A DNA stretch of 64,000 nt from Neoceratodus forsteri (Eukaryota; Chordata; Ceratodontiformes; Ceratodontidae): contig JADMNL010000028.1 of NCBI GenBank assembly GCA_016271365.2, positions 58,732,001 to 58,796,000 on the forward strand, given 5' to 3'. The notes beneath the pieces are model-generated. The model ran no database searches and was not told the origin of the DNA. It worked only from the letters and a program-made list of their open reading frames with translations. Positions within the stretch are counted from its first letter, which is position 1; each line of letters opens with the position of its first letter. Positions 1-10,866 of the stretch are shown in pieces. The position numbers and the translations under genes are program-made.

Positions 1-671
1 CCAGTGTTGCTTTGGCTGTATGCTTGGGGTCGTTGTCCTGTTGGAACGTAAATCTTCGCCCCAGTCCAAGGTCTGCTGCAGACTGGCGTGGGTTCTCCTC
101 AAGGATGTGCCTGTATTTGGCTCCCATTCATTGTTCCCTCTATCCTGACAAGTGCCCCAGTCCCTGCCACTGAAAAGCATCCCATAACATGATGCTGCCA
201 CCACCATGCTTCATGGTAGGGATGGTGTTACACAGGTGATGAGCTGTGTTCGGTTCGCCAGGCATAGCGCTTTGCATTCAGGCCAAGAGTTCAATTTTGT
301 TTCATCAGACCAGAGCATCTTTTGCCACATGGTCTCAGAGTCTGCCACATGCCTTCTTGCAAACTCCAGGCATGCTATTATAGCCTTTTTCTCAGGAGTG
401 GCTTCCGTCTAGCCACTCTCCCATAGAGGCTACATCTGTGAAGTGCTGCAGAGATTGTTGTCCTCTGGACAGGTTCTCCCATCTCAGCCATGGAACTCTG
501 TAGTTCTGTCAGGGTGATCACTGGGTTCTTGGTCACTTCCCTGATCAAGGTCCTTCTTGCCCGGTTGCTCAGTTTGGGAGGACGGCCTGCTCTAGAAAGA
601 GTCTGGGTGGTTCCGTAATCTTTCCATTTCCTAATGAAGGACTTGACTGTGCTCTTGGGAACTTTCAACAC
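1..671 (-). pseudogene. Tc1-like transposase pseudogene, 5' and middle part
   Basis: Reading the minus strand from 671, a 97-codon frame contains the paired-type helix-turn-helix DNA-binding region: STVKSFIRKWKDYGTTQ is followed by a GRPPKLS linker and a second helical part with TLIREVTKNP. The frame stops at 378. The catalytic domain continues in the same strand to the window edge: WSDETKL (first catalytic Asp) near 310-330 and NDPKHTAK (second catalytic Asp) near 10-35. The third acidic residue would lie beyond position 1. The enzyme would cut and paste the flanking element in the nucleus. The stop separates the DNA-binding and catalytic parts, so I call it a pseudogene. The true N-terminus may start upstream of 671. 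Confidence 0.88.
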
Positions 672-1152
672 CCCAGAAATGTTTTATACCCCTCCCCAGA
701 TCAATGCCTCCTCACAATTCTATCACAGAGTTCTACGGATAGCTCCTTGGTCTTCATGGTAGAGTTTCTGCTCTGACATGCACTGTCAACAGTGGGACCT
801 TATATAGACAGGTGTATTTCCTCTGAAATCATGTCAACCATTTGAACTGACCACAGGTGGACTCCATTCAAGTTTTAGAGTGACCTCAAAAGGAAACTGG
901 ATGCACCAGAGCTCAATTTGGAGTGTCATAGCAAAGGGGGTGAATACTTATCAAATCAAGACATTTCAGGTTTTTATTTTAAATTACATGTACAAAAAAT
1001 TCCAGAAGTTTCATTCCACTTTGACATTATAGAGTAATTTGTGTAGATACGTGACAAAAAATCCCATATAAATGTATTTTAATTTGAGTTTGCAACATCA
1101 CAAAATGTGGCAAAATCCAAGGGGGGGTGAATACTTTCTGAAGGCACTTTAT
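1..1152 (-). mobile_element. Tc1/mariner-type DNA transposon, truncated by window edge
   Basis: The minus strand encodes a Tc1-like transposase, and the right end (936-1150) carries a terminal repeat of the IR/DR type. The motif GGGTGAATACTT occurs at the outer end (about 1126) and again about 190 bp further in (about 940), which is the double-repeat layout of Sleeping Beauty-like elements. The outer end runs into ACTTTATATA, consistent with insertion at TA. The left terminus and the last part of the transposase lie outside the window. The transposase carries a stop and is not expected to work. The element is a fish-type Tc1 by style of terminus; the exact family would need a repeat-library comparison. 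Confidence 0.9.
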
Positions 1153-1984
1153 ATATGCCCAACAACTACACAGCGAATACCAAGAAGCGAACATGGTTGA
1201 CATTGACCAATGCTTGTTTTAAGTTAGGGACCAAGGTACTGGAGTTTAGCCTAGGTTAGGGGCTTCCAGTACATGTTAAGCTTCACAGTGCTGATCACTT
1301 GAACCTATAGGATCCTCTTCCTTCACATCATTGATAGTGTCCTAATTGGATATATTGAGATCCAAATGACTCCTTTTACTCTTGGCCTCCGGTATATCCC
1401 AGTCTAGGTCTGGTAGATAAAAATCCACTTTTAATACAAGCTTAACCGACTCGCTGCCTTCCAGACTTCCCTTTCCTACACCCAATCCATCTCTGCCACC
1501 CGATACAGCAGTCTGTAAACCTCTACTATTCTAAGAATGTTACTCTCTTCCCCTATCACTTGATACTATACTGACTCCATTTCTTTCCATTCTGGAATGT
1601 CCCTATCATGCATTACCCTTATGAAATCACAGAAATACACTCCCCCCTTCCCACCCCTTGCATTTTGTCTGTCCTTCCTAAGCAGGACATAACCTGGGGC
1701 TGTTAGAGCCAAGCGATTGTTCTGATTTGCCCATGTTTCTCTACTGTCACTATATCCTGTTTTTAGTGGCTCTGCTTGCATTTTGTTACAAACTCCTTGC
1801 ACTTATGTACAAAACCTTCCATTTGTCCCCCCCCAAACGTTTTGATGAGCAAAGATTCCTTAGTTCTCCAGTTTTTGCCATGCCTATAATCAGTTCCTTC
1901 CCCTAGCCTACATACAGTGGGGGAGAGCCAGTTAGGCTCGTAGTGTCTATAAGCACATACATGTGTCCTCGTATGCTAGGACTG
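1153..1984. other. Unassigned AT-rich stretch
   Basis: No coding segment, RNA gene or recognised repeat can be supported here. Open frames are short and lack family motifs. Confidence 0.5.
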
Positions 1985-2190
1985 CCCTCTCCTAGTTTAA
2001 AAGGAATCATCAGAATGCTGCTTTGGGAATGGAGCTAAAGCTTGATACTCTAGAGCAGTGTAGGGCTGTGAAACACAGAAAGGCAGAAATCTTCACAAAT
2101 ATTGTAAGAAAAATAATTTTTAAATTGCTTTAGACCCTTGGGCGGGCAGCCTCTTGGTGTGACTTGCCAGTCCTAGAGTAAATAGATTTG
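1985..2190 (+). repeat. Unclassified dispersed repeat, copy 1
   Basis: The stretch matches 38,410-39,160 in order. Both have a TCATCA-AATGCTG block followed by GGAGCTAAAGCTT, then after a gap GCTTTAGACCC, a run of mixed bases and ACTTGCC. The second copy is split by a SINE. No coding capacity is visible. It may be an L2 3'-untranslated segment or an independent non-autonomous element. Confidence 0.45.
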
Positions 2191-2844
2191 TGAAGATCTA
2201 CACACAAGTTTATGCCAATTCATAAAACTGTGTTGTTCTACAACTTAAAAGGGACAGAAAACTGGGGTTAATTTTTACTGTGTATAATGCTGTTTGTAGA
2301 AATTAAATTCATACTGCCAAATAGTAAACATTTACATGTACCTGAATAAACATTGATGTGAAAAACTGTGTTTATTGTTTTCGTTTTATTGAACAATATT
2401 CTATACAGTTCTGTTTGAGGCAACATAAATACAGAGTTTCTTTACATAATTCTATTCAGGTACAGTTAAATATGGGTAATTTGGAAGTATGATCATAATT
2501 TCTGAAAACAGGAAAGATAAAAACAGCTGACAATAAAAAAACATTTCCTATCCCCTTTAAACAGGCTTCTGGTAACCCATAACAAAATCAAGGCACCAGC
2601 AGACCACAATTACCTGACATTCTCAAGCTAATGTTATCTTTATTACAAAGGATATGTGGAAAATCTGAAACAGGGCTCTCGGTGGGGGCCTATGTTCTTG
2701 ATGATACGACGCAGGATTCACATCCATCAATGTGGCGAGTCTGCGGGATGCACTACCAGCTTCTGGAGATGCACAGGCTGCAGCCTGATACTCACCTATG
2801 GTGTAGCAGGACACAGCATAACTCCTCCTAAATCCTCTAGGATG
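2191..2844. other. Unassigned stretch
   Basis: AT-rich to about 2,640, then mixed composition. The overlapping short open frames near 2,631-2,830 have no recognisable domain. Nothing further is supported. Confidence 0.4.
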
Positions 2845-3525
2845 CCAGGGTGTACAGGTAGTGTGTTCACTAGCAGAAGAAAAGAGTTAATACTGTCCCT
2901 GTACCGGTCCCTGGAGAAGCCACACCTGTACTACTGTGTGCAGTTCTAGAGTCCCCACTTAAGGAAAGACAGGAAGCACATGAAGAGGGTCCATAGGCAG
3001 GTTCCAAAATGATTCAGGGACACAGAGGGAAGATGTTCAAGGAAGTACAAAGTGTCTCGACATGAATTCTCTTGAGACCAGGAGACGAAAGATGGGGAAC
3101 ATGGCAAAGACTTGCAAGTTCTTGACAGGAATAGACAGGGAAGGCTGTAAAGATCTAGTCACAAGGCACAAGATGTACCATCCCCATGGGGCATGGATGG
3201 AGGATGGGGGGATTCAAAAAGGATGCAAAAAAGTTATTTTTCACAAAGCGAGCGCTGGATGAATGGAATAGTTTACACAAGCAGGTGGTTGAAACCATGT
3301 CACTGTTGGGGTTCAAGCATTGATGGGACAGACACACAAGGGGACAGTGAGGGTCTATGGGAAGAGGGAGTTCAGACAGCATGGGGAGTAGAATACCAAG
3401 ATGCCATTAGGACAATTGGCTCAGAAAATCCAGTCTGGCATTCGATCAGACACAGGGTCAGGCAGGCAATGGACAGACTGGATAGACCACTGGGTCTTTA
3501 TCTGCGGACAAATTCTGTGTAACTA
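2845..3525 (+). mobile_element. CR1-type LINE, 3' fragment
   Basis: Across several frames the plus strand reads as the C-terminal end of CR1 ORF2. LSLYRSLEKPHLYYCVQF corresponds to the conserved PLYxxLVRPHLEYCVQFW block, followed by an LRKD-like stretch. The 3' end, with GATAGACCACTGGGTCTTTATCTGC, has the same layout as the CR1 3' termini at 18,240-18,300 and 34,210. The copy is 5' truncated and full of stops. It is inert sequence. Confidence 0.72.
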
Positions 3526-3593
3526 CTTAACTACCATGAGCCCTGCAAAACCATGAAACTATAACATTAATCATTTAAACAATAATGCATGAC

Positions 3594-3707
3594 AAGGTGT
3601 GTGTCGTGCTGGGATAAGGTCACGCCTGGGGTGGTTGGGCACAAGGCCACAGACTGAGTGTGCCCAATGCCCCAGAAGTGATATTACTCCAGCATGACAC
3701 ACACCCT
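3594..3707. repeat. Imperfect palindrome (hairpin), about 114 bp
   Basis: An outer arm AAGGTGTGTGTC at 3,594 pairs with GACACACACC near 3,696-3,705, extended by GTGCTGG against CCAGCAT. An inner arm GGTTGGGCACA near 3,633 pairs with TGTGCCCAA near 3,659. The layout resembles the hairpins at 31,045 and 54,848, but the arm sequence differs. Its class is unknown. Confidence 0.7.
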
Positions 3708-3746
3708 GGAGTGCACTATTACTATTACAATGGCTCATTTATAATT

Positions 3747-4805
3747 TAAAAAAAAAAAAAAAAAAATTTTTTAAAGCATTTTTTAAAGACATGTTTAGTT
3801 CATTTATGAATGTGGAGGTATATAAAAAAAAAATGGTTCCATTTTGGCCAGTAGGTAGTGCAGCTGGTAAATGAATGAGCCACCCTCCGCAAACAGCTGC
3901 CACCCTGACCCCCCCAAAACACACATTTGATACATACACTTCTTTTTTTCTATTTGTCAGAGATGGTGTGGTAGTCTGTGACTGACGTTTTCAGACAACT
4001 TTCATAGCTGGCCATTTTGACGGAGACCAGGAGCAGCAAAAACGTGCTTGAGTACTGGGTGAGTGTAACGGTGGTGCACTTTGGATTATACTAATCACGA
4101 TCGGTATAAAACAGAAAGATGCCGATTGCCCCGGACTGGTCCGCTCCAGCGCTGCCTACCCTGGGACCAATAAAATGAGTCTGACTTTTTTGGGGGGGGC
4201 TGAAAGATGTAACAATAGTGAGCAGTCTGACTGGCGAACAGCAGTGTTGCTGTTGGAAGCTTTTCGCTACAGCCAAGGGAAATGGAAAAGCCGTCTTTTA
4301 CTTTTTTTTTTAACATTTTCTGTTTGGTGGCATACTGTGTGGGGAGTGGAAGTTGTTGCTTGTATGTGTGGTTGTGTGTGCTGGCGGCAAGTGACGGCAA
4401 GGGACTCTGGGTCACTGAAGGCAGCTGCCGAGTGGGATTAGTGAAGCAGACTGCCAAGCGGGCAGTGAAGTGAGCTGGGTGTGGTGATTCTCTGAACAGC
4501 TGCTGCAGTCTTGTGTGTGCTGGGAGTAGACCCGTGATGTTGTACTGGGACAACATCATAGGTCCAGTCCCACAGAGACCAATCGGAGTCCAGGATTCTT
4601 CCATGCCATTGTATAATTACTGTTCAGGTTGTCCTGATGCTATTCAGCAGCTGAGGTCATAACCATCTGTTTTTCACATCACACACTGCTGCCATGGAAC
4701 TGACTGTGATGCCACAAGCAAAAGATTATGACTTTGGCTGCTAAAAAAGAATCATGACAAACTGAACTGTAAAGAACACGGATCATCTTTTTGTTAATTT
4801 CTGTG
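3747..4805. other. A-rich tract then unassigned DNA
   Basis: An A-run at 3,747-3,766 runs straight into a T-run, and a short A-run follows near 3,826. The rest shows no domain. The longest frame (minus strand, 4,095-4,604) has no recognisable family features and looks like chance. Confidence 0.45.
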
Positions 4806-5018
4806 TTTTTTTATTTTTTATTTATTTACTTAGGATAGCTATGATGAGATGCAACAACTCGATTCCAGTGGGATACTGCTTTTACCCATTTCCCGTCACT
4901 GGAAGGATTAGAGCACTTGCTCATCACCCGCATAGTATCTGGATCCAGTGGGGTTTGATCCGGTGCTCACTTGGTTCATAAGTCAATGCTGTAACCACTA
5001 GACCCACACTGCCTCAGT
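4806..5018 (-). mobile_element. tRNA-derived SINE with A/T-rich tail
   Basis: On the minus strand, starting near 5,018, an A-box-like TGGGTCTAGTGGTTA is followed about 40 bp later by a B-box-like GGATCAAACCCC, as in a tRNA gene promoter for RNA polymerase III. The body ends in a TAAATAAATAAA tail at about 4,805-4,830. L2-derived ends in this window carry the same tail style, which suggests L2 machinery mobilised it. No clear target duplication was found. Confidence 0.65.
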
Positions 5019-5187
5019 CATGGTTTGATGACCATATCCCCCAAAAGAGATGCTGCCTAAGCGTTCCTCAAGCCCCAATGGCCCATTCCAGCCATGGATG
5101 CCACGTCCCCCACATTGGATCCTCAGAAGATTAGGCCTGGCTACTGCAGGTGTGAAGCCACAGGTATGGTCAAGGAGCAGTAGCCAC
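5019..5187. other. Unassigned spacer
   Basis: No recognisable feature. Confidence 0.4.
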
Positions 5188-6500
5188 ATAGAAACCTATA
5201 AACATAGACAATGATGGTAGAAAAAGACCAGTGGTTCATCTAGTCTGTCCATAAACTCTAACAAATCCGGGATCTACTGTCCATACAGAGTTCTCACCCA
5301 CACTGTCTACCCCCATACTCGCCACCCTACCACTGTCACCCTGAGCAACCACTAAGCCCCTCACTCTGTCCCAGCCATGTCGGATGTCACTGACAGTTTC
5401 GGTGCCCATCACATCAGCTGGCAGATTGTTCCATGACTGCACCACCCCTTCCGTAAAATAAAACTCTCTCTTCCCTCTTGAATCTCCCCCTTCATCAGTT
5501 TCCACTCATGCCCATATGTTCTTGATCCACTACGTATGCCAAATAATTTGTCAAAGTTTACCATGTTCATTCCTTTCAGGAACTTTTTTTTTCCTGACTT
5601 TCTTTCCCTCCGGTCACCACCAACTGGGGCCCCTTCGGTCAGCTCACCTTATCCTCTCCAGCCTGAGGTCCTTCCATTTGTACCTGGATGCCCTGATATG
5701 ACCACAACACAACCACGAAGCTATCCCAGAATGTACCGGGTGGGCCGTACTTTCTGCCCACAGCTAATCATCTGGCACTCCATAGGTGGAGGCAATGTCA
5801 GGCCCAGGACACAGTGGGCAGGATCCGACAGTGGAGGTGGGGGCGACATCTACCCCGTCGGTGGGTGTTTCCAACTTGTTCTTGGCGCCCCCAGGAGCCT
5901 GGATGTGCAATGCCATCCAGTGCTGCGAGTGCTCCGCACCCAGCTATGGGACGACTGCCAAGGCTCCAGCCCTGCACCTAGCATGAGCCTCAGACTGCGG
6001 CGCTCCCTGCCTCTGCTGGGAGCCACTCGCGACGGGGAATCATCCACCCACCCATCCTCCCCAGGAAAGGAGAGCTGTCCACTGGATGCTCAATCCTCTC
6101 CATCCCCTGCCAACCCCCGACGACCCAAGATTGCTCCCGAACCCGGGTCACTGGCATGGTACAAGGTGTGGCGCCCAGCGCCTCAACCCTCAGCGCCACT
6201 GGGGCGGACCCCTTTCAGGAACCTGAAGGTCTCTATCCTTATCTCCCCTCTCTCATTTGGCCTCTACTGAGTACATGTTCAATGCCTTGAGATGGTCCTC
6301 GTGAGACTGCCCTGCTGGCCCTGAATCATTTTGGTCACCCTACACTGCATTGTCTCCAGCCTGTCCTTATCTTTCTTTATGTAAGGCCTCCAGAATTGGG
6401 CAGAGTACTCCAGGCAGGACCTCACCAGTGATCTACAGAGAGGTAGTAATATACCCCCTTCCTTCTTTCATATGGCAGTGCAGGTTTGCAAATACGGTGC
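5188..6500 (-). mobile_element. CR1-type LINE 3' part, split by a SINE
   Basis: The minus strand gives the CR1 3' end at the left (AACATAGACAATGATGG followed by AAAAGACC and CATCTAGTCTGTCC). Coding remnants include EGVVQSWNNLPADVMGTETVS, the conserved segment following the RT. The copy continues after 6,222 with further ORF2 C-terminal remnants. A SINE interrupts it at 5,584-6,210. It is 5' truncated and not functional. Confidence 0.75.
5584..6210 (-). mobile_element. Long tRNA-derived SINE (family A) inserted in CR1
   Basis: The insertion is flanked by perfect 12-bp target duplications, CCTTTCAGGAAC at 5,572-5,583 and 6,211-6,222. On the minus strand it starts with a tRNA-like head (CCCAGTGGCGCTGAGGGTTG, then GACCCGGGTTCGGG as B box). 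It ends in an A-run, seen as T at 5,584-5,592. At about 627 bp it is long for a SINE. The head is shared with the SINE at 38,523, so they belong to one family. The 244-codon frame on the opposite strand through this region is incidental. Confidence 0.88.
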
Positions 6501-6524
6501 CCGGGTGGGAGGTGCTACAATAAT

Positions 6525-8290
6525 TTATTTATTTAGTTATTTATTTAAAGGTTGGTAAGTGGGAAAGGCACACTGAGTGGAGGCTCATTTCCAGGTGCAA
6601 CCTGGGGGAGAGGGGAAGGGAGATGAAATACAGCAAAATAGTGCAATAGAATAAAGTGTTTACCAACTAAAAAGTACAAACAAGTGTAGTGCAATTTAGC
6701 AAAGGTGAAACATATACAAGATGTGGGTCTCAGGAGTGAACAATGCACTCAACAGTCTGAGACATAATTAAGCAGCTGGAAGGAAAAAAATGCAGGGAAA
6801 TGGGAAGAATGCAACAGTTCCAAGGCAGGAGGCATGAACTAGGGAGGGAGGACTGATGGGCAGGTCAGGAAGGGAGGAAGCTGACAGGGGCAGGAGGGGG
6901 TGGAAGGAGTTTAAGCTGGTGCTTAAGGGAGGTAGGGGAGGGTGAGAGTCGAAGTGTAGAAGAGAGAAGATTCCAGAGGAAGGGGAGAAGTTATGAGAAG
7001 GCAGACTGTCCAATCTCTGGAACGAAGGGGGGTATGAAGCAGATGGGACGGAAAGATAGGGGAGGATAAGTACGAGGGCATTTTCTCAAACCAATATTTA
7101 GCAATGAAAGAGGCATAGTGATGCAGGCATCACGTGGGAAGAGAGAGGATGGATAAGGAAGAGTAGAGTGCGTATGACAGGGCTGAATACGGCCATATCC
7201 CAGTTGTTATGGAGAAGGAGTTTAAATGCAAGGATCTGTTCTATTCTCTGGAACGAAGGGGCCTTTTCTGTCTCTTCTCTGTCTGGTTGCGCAACTAAAG
7301 TTTCTTGTGGAAACCTAGGACTTGATCACCAGCAGTCATACAATTCTCTGCCTCTCTCTATTTCTCTACCCTCGCTTGCTGTTCTGTCTTTTCTCCCACC
7401 TTGCATATCTGCTGGTATAAAAATATATGTGAATCATTATGTGGAAATGTTACTGGTACTGGGATCCCTCTGTTTAGACATGTACATAGTTTTACTGTTG
7501 AAATGTATATAGTTACACTGTTGAAATGATTGCAAAAAGCTGTTTGGAACTCAAGAGGTTAACCTATTTGCAAATTCTCAGAAGCTGTAAGCAAGAGGTC
7601 AGTTCTGGGTCACAATGTTCTTTTTGCTGCACTTGTTGAAAGGTATAAGGACACTGTGTGAGAAGCATGCTGTTTTCATAACAAGCTCCTGCACAGACGT
7701 ATAAAAAGGAGCTGTAATGTTCTTGCAAGACAGAGAGAGAGAGAGAGACAGAGACTGAGACTGGAAATTGAGAAGAAAAACTCAGAAGGACTCTGTTTTC
7801 TATGTTTCTACTGCCATTGTAAATAGTTATTCTGAACAACTTTATTTTACTGTTAGTAACAGCAAAACTCTTGTTGCAAATTATACAACTGCTCCTGGTT
7901 TTCCTATGCTTCCTAACCTGTGCCTCGACAACAGTGTGCAATGATGGATACGAGGGGGAAGAGTTTGTGGCAAAATGACAGAAGGCATTACAGAGGGTGT
8001 CCAGTCTGACAATGGAAGAGGAGGGAGCAGTACAGTATACCACATCAGCATAGTCAAAGACTGGTAGCACCATTTCAGCTACCAGTTCCCAATGGACATG
8101 CGAGGACGGTACAGGGCTCCAAGTCTGGGGCGGAGTTCAGCAAGAATGGCATCAATGTGAGCAGAGAAGGTGAGCCTGCTATCAAGCCACACACCAAGAT
8201 ACTTAAGGGAAGCACCGTCCATGGTGGTGAAGGAGGGAAGGGAGGCGAGCCTGGATAGTTTCTGGTTGGAGCCAAAGGTCATGGACACAT
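6525..8290 (-). mobile_element. L2-type LINE 3' half, minus strand
   Basis: The 3' tail lies at the left (TTATTTATTT repeats, then a CAGGTGCAACCTGG motif seen near several L2 tails). The right part encodes the L2 ORF2 C-terminus. DGASLKYLGVWLDSRLTF and a frame containing VFDYADVVYCTA correspond to the conserved region after the RT fingers and palm. The segment 7,290-7,935 in the middle does not look like L2 and is listed separately. There are many frameshifts. Confidence 0.75.
7290..7935. mobile_element. Possible solo-LTR-like insertion in L2
   Basis: This non-L2 segment sits between two L2 pieces. It contains a TATA-like GTATAAAAAGGAGC at about 7,698-7,711, a GA-rich microsatellite at 7,733-7,750, and ends near CCTCGACAACA. 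Upstream T-rich and downstream TTTTACTGTTAGTAAC segments resemble the R-U5 part of the LTRs at 11,640 and 17,470 in style only. Exact ends and a target duplication were not found. It could also be another kind of insertion. Confidence 0.3.
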
Positions 8291-8611
8291 GTAACCACCC
8301 CCCACCGGTACTTTATACAGTTAGTTACCCTTGGCACCCACTACTGGGCACAGATTCAATAACACATTTATAAACATGGTACCACTTCTAGCTTTGGGGA
8401 AGTATAACAGGCTCATTCTTCTAGAGATCAAGGGGTGGGGATGTACAAAAGCAATGCAACCTATCTGGTATTTACAAAATCAGGTCCTGGTGAGAGAATT
8501 TTTTGCTAGGGCTATGCTAGACCCATCTTCTGGAGGGGTACCCAGTAACTCCACGCAGGAAGCAATAACGGAACTGTCCAGACCATAGCTGGGGTTCTAG
8601 AGTGTGACTTT

Positions 8612-9161
8612 TTTTTTTTTACCTCTTTTTATACTCCCCCCATGTCAGATCACCGCTACTTCGGGAGACAAACAGTTGCAGTAGCCCCGCCTCATGACCT
8701 ACCTGACCTCCGGTGACTCCCCACGGAGCCTTGGCTATACCTCCCAGGCAGGTACAAGGTGGGGCCTGAGACACTTCTTTGTTTCGTTGGACCCCTGGAG
8801 GACCAGGCAGGTGTGAGCCATTAGGGTCTCTGCTTCGGTGCTCTGTCATCCCGGCGATCTGGTGCAGATTTTCCCTATTCTAGGGCAAGGTGTGCACTCT
8901 GATGTCAAGGCAATGAACACCGACGTCCACCTTGCCCAACCCCTTCTTCTGATGCTCTCTACTTGCTGCTCTTCTGGCTTCCACCAGAGGCCAGTCAAGT
9001 AGCAAGCCAGAACCCCCTCCCTCCCGGAGAAGGTGAGCTGTCCTGTGGAAGCTCAGCCTTCTCCCTCCGGCCGGCTCTCCACCTCCCCGGGCTCGTTCCT
9101 GAACCCGGGTCGATGGCGTCGCAAGTGGTATCGCTACTGCTGCACCAGCAGGCCAGCCTAT
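8612..9161 (-). mobile_element. tRNA-derived SINE, about 550 bp, with 11-bp target duplication
   Basis: The flanks AGTGTGACTTT at 8,601-8,611 and 9,162-9,172 are identical. The minus strand begins with a tRNA-like head (GGCCTGCTGGTGCAGCAGTA, then GACCCGGGTTCAGG) and ends in A at 8,612-8,620. The body differs from family A after the head, so it may be a sibling family. The plus-strand frames across it are incidental. Confidence 0.85.
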
Positions 9162-9172
9162 AGTGTGACTTT

Positions 9173-10320
9173 ATTCCAAAAGATGTTCTCCAAAGCAAGG
9201 GTGGACCCCCAGGGTTTACACATCATGGCACTAGGAACTTGCAGCACAACAAATTAACTGTATCTGACAGAAAACACGCTTTGTATTCCCACCACGGTAG
9301 GACATAGGACATTTCTTCTAGTGGCACTGGCCACAACTGAACACACATTTTCTAACAGGACACTTGCACTTTGTTTTCCACATGTCGTAGGACATTGAAC
9401 ATTTCTTCCAGTGGCACTGGCCACAACTGAACACACATTGTTTGCTAAGACCTAGCACCATTCTTCATAAACAGAGAAGAAACTGTAACCCACTTCAGGG
9501 GGTTAAATTCTCTTCAGACATTGGCCCTTTGTCTAAAGTAACCAGGCACCTTTACTGAACTTACAGTCCTGAACTGGTTACTCCAGATGGGGATCTGCCC
9601 ACCCTTCAATCCCAAATCCATACTCAGCCATTCTTTCAGAGTTACACATTAAATATTCTGAAACACACTTTGGAAAATGCTTATGGAATGAAACCTGGCA
9701 TCCAGCATTCGAATCACTACACTGGTAGTGGAAAAACTAAAGTCCCGAACAATGTGATATAGTCATTCCTCTGGACATTACACATTTCAGCGAACTTTAA
9801 ATTAGAATAGTCTCACACTTCTGAATTCACAGAAACGTTGTGCATTCCCTTTTAGCCAGAGAGCACAATAGCACAGGTACTTGCTTTCTGCAGCAAAAGT
9901 CAGATCCCTACTCACTGTTAGACATTTTAGGCAGCTTCAAACATCCTGGATCAAAAAGGGGACTGCCCCTTGGATCCATCCACTAGCAGTCCTTTTCAAC
10001 CCTCCAGGGATGAAAATCAGGAGATCCTACTGTAGACAATGGTTTCCACCACTTCTCTTGGCAAACTGGAGAATACCAGGACTAGGGTGAGAATGTAGGG
10101 CCCTAACTCAGAGACCACAGCTGAGCAGTTCTCACTCCTCCAACTTCAAACTGCAGCTTCCAACTACTGACTTACACTGACTCTCATCTCAACATTCTAA
10201 CTCCCTTCTCACAGCTGGCACAAGGCATATGCTGCTGCGAGAGTTCCAAATGCACGCATCACAAGCTTCTCAGCTGAAGTCAAGTAAACAGAAGAGTGAG
10301 CAGGAGAAAAAAACAATTAA
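9173..10320. other. Unassigned stretch with a short tandem duplication
   Basis: No coding domain is recognised. It includes a 90-bp tandem duplication at about 9,270-9,440. Confidence 0.45.
9297..9440 (+). repeat. Two-copy tandem duplication, 90-bp period
   Basis: AGTGGCACTGGCCACAACTG followed by AACACACATT occurs at 9,320 and again at 9,410, preceded in both by GTAGGACAT and ACATTTCTTC. GTGGCACTGGCCAC is itself nearly palindromic. The copies are only lightly diverged, so the duplication is fairly recent. Confidence 0.85.
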
Positions 10321-10866
10321 CTATTTAATCACCAGCTGCCTCTCCCTGCCTAGCACTGATACTGAGGGGATTCTAGTAACCCCAGGAGACTGGGTGGTTA
10401 CACGCAGTTTTCTTTGTGTTGACCCAAAGTTGGTTGCCTGAAACCAGTGCAGGATGTTGTGAAAATCTTGCTGCAGTATGTCTTCCACAGTCTCAGGCGT
10501 AGAGAATAATGCCATTTGCAAGCATACAAATATGTAAACTGACACAGGTTGAGGGGAGGTCATTGAGAAAAATGGAGAAGATGGGACTGAGGATAGAGCC
10601 CTGAGGTACCCCAGCCTGAATGGGGAGTGGAGGGGACAGGAACCCCACTGACTGCTGACAGCCCAAGCGGTAGGAGCAAAACCATCCAACTGCAAAGTAT
10701 GACAGGCCAGCAGAACTCAGCTTGTCCAGAAGAAGTGGATGGGCCACCAAATCAAACACTTTGACCAGACTGATAAAAATGGATTCCGTAATGTGCCCCT
10801 GGTCCATCCCAGAAAGGAAGGAAGGAGTCACTGACACGTAAGAGGGACAAAAGGCACACCAGGAGG
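10321..10866 (-). mobile_element. L2-type LINE reverse transcriptase fragment
   Basis: The minus strand encodes an RT core in two frames: LVKVFDLVAHPLLLDKLSSAG, then AGVPQGSILSPIFSIFLNDL. This is the L2 order with the FDxVxHxLLL and VPQGSILGP blocks. The catalytic FADD/YADD region is degraded (ANGIILYA). It abuts the left LTR of the element at 10,867, which probably inserted in or next to it. Confidence 0.78.

Noticed and set aside
4095..4604. 169-codon minus-strand open frame
   Set aside because: No recognisable motif, no splice or start context, overlapped by other frames. Judged to be chance.
4935..5018. tRNA gene on the minus strand
   Set aside because: Box A and box B are present, but no cloverleaf closes and a SINE body with an A-rich tail follows. 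The same applies to 31,660, 38,523 and 39,680.
5536..6270. 244-codon plus-strand open frame
   Set aside because: It runs antisense through a SINE with target duplications and its CR1 flanks. It has Pro/Ser-rich, GC-driven composition and no domain.
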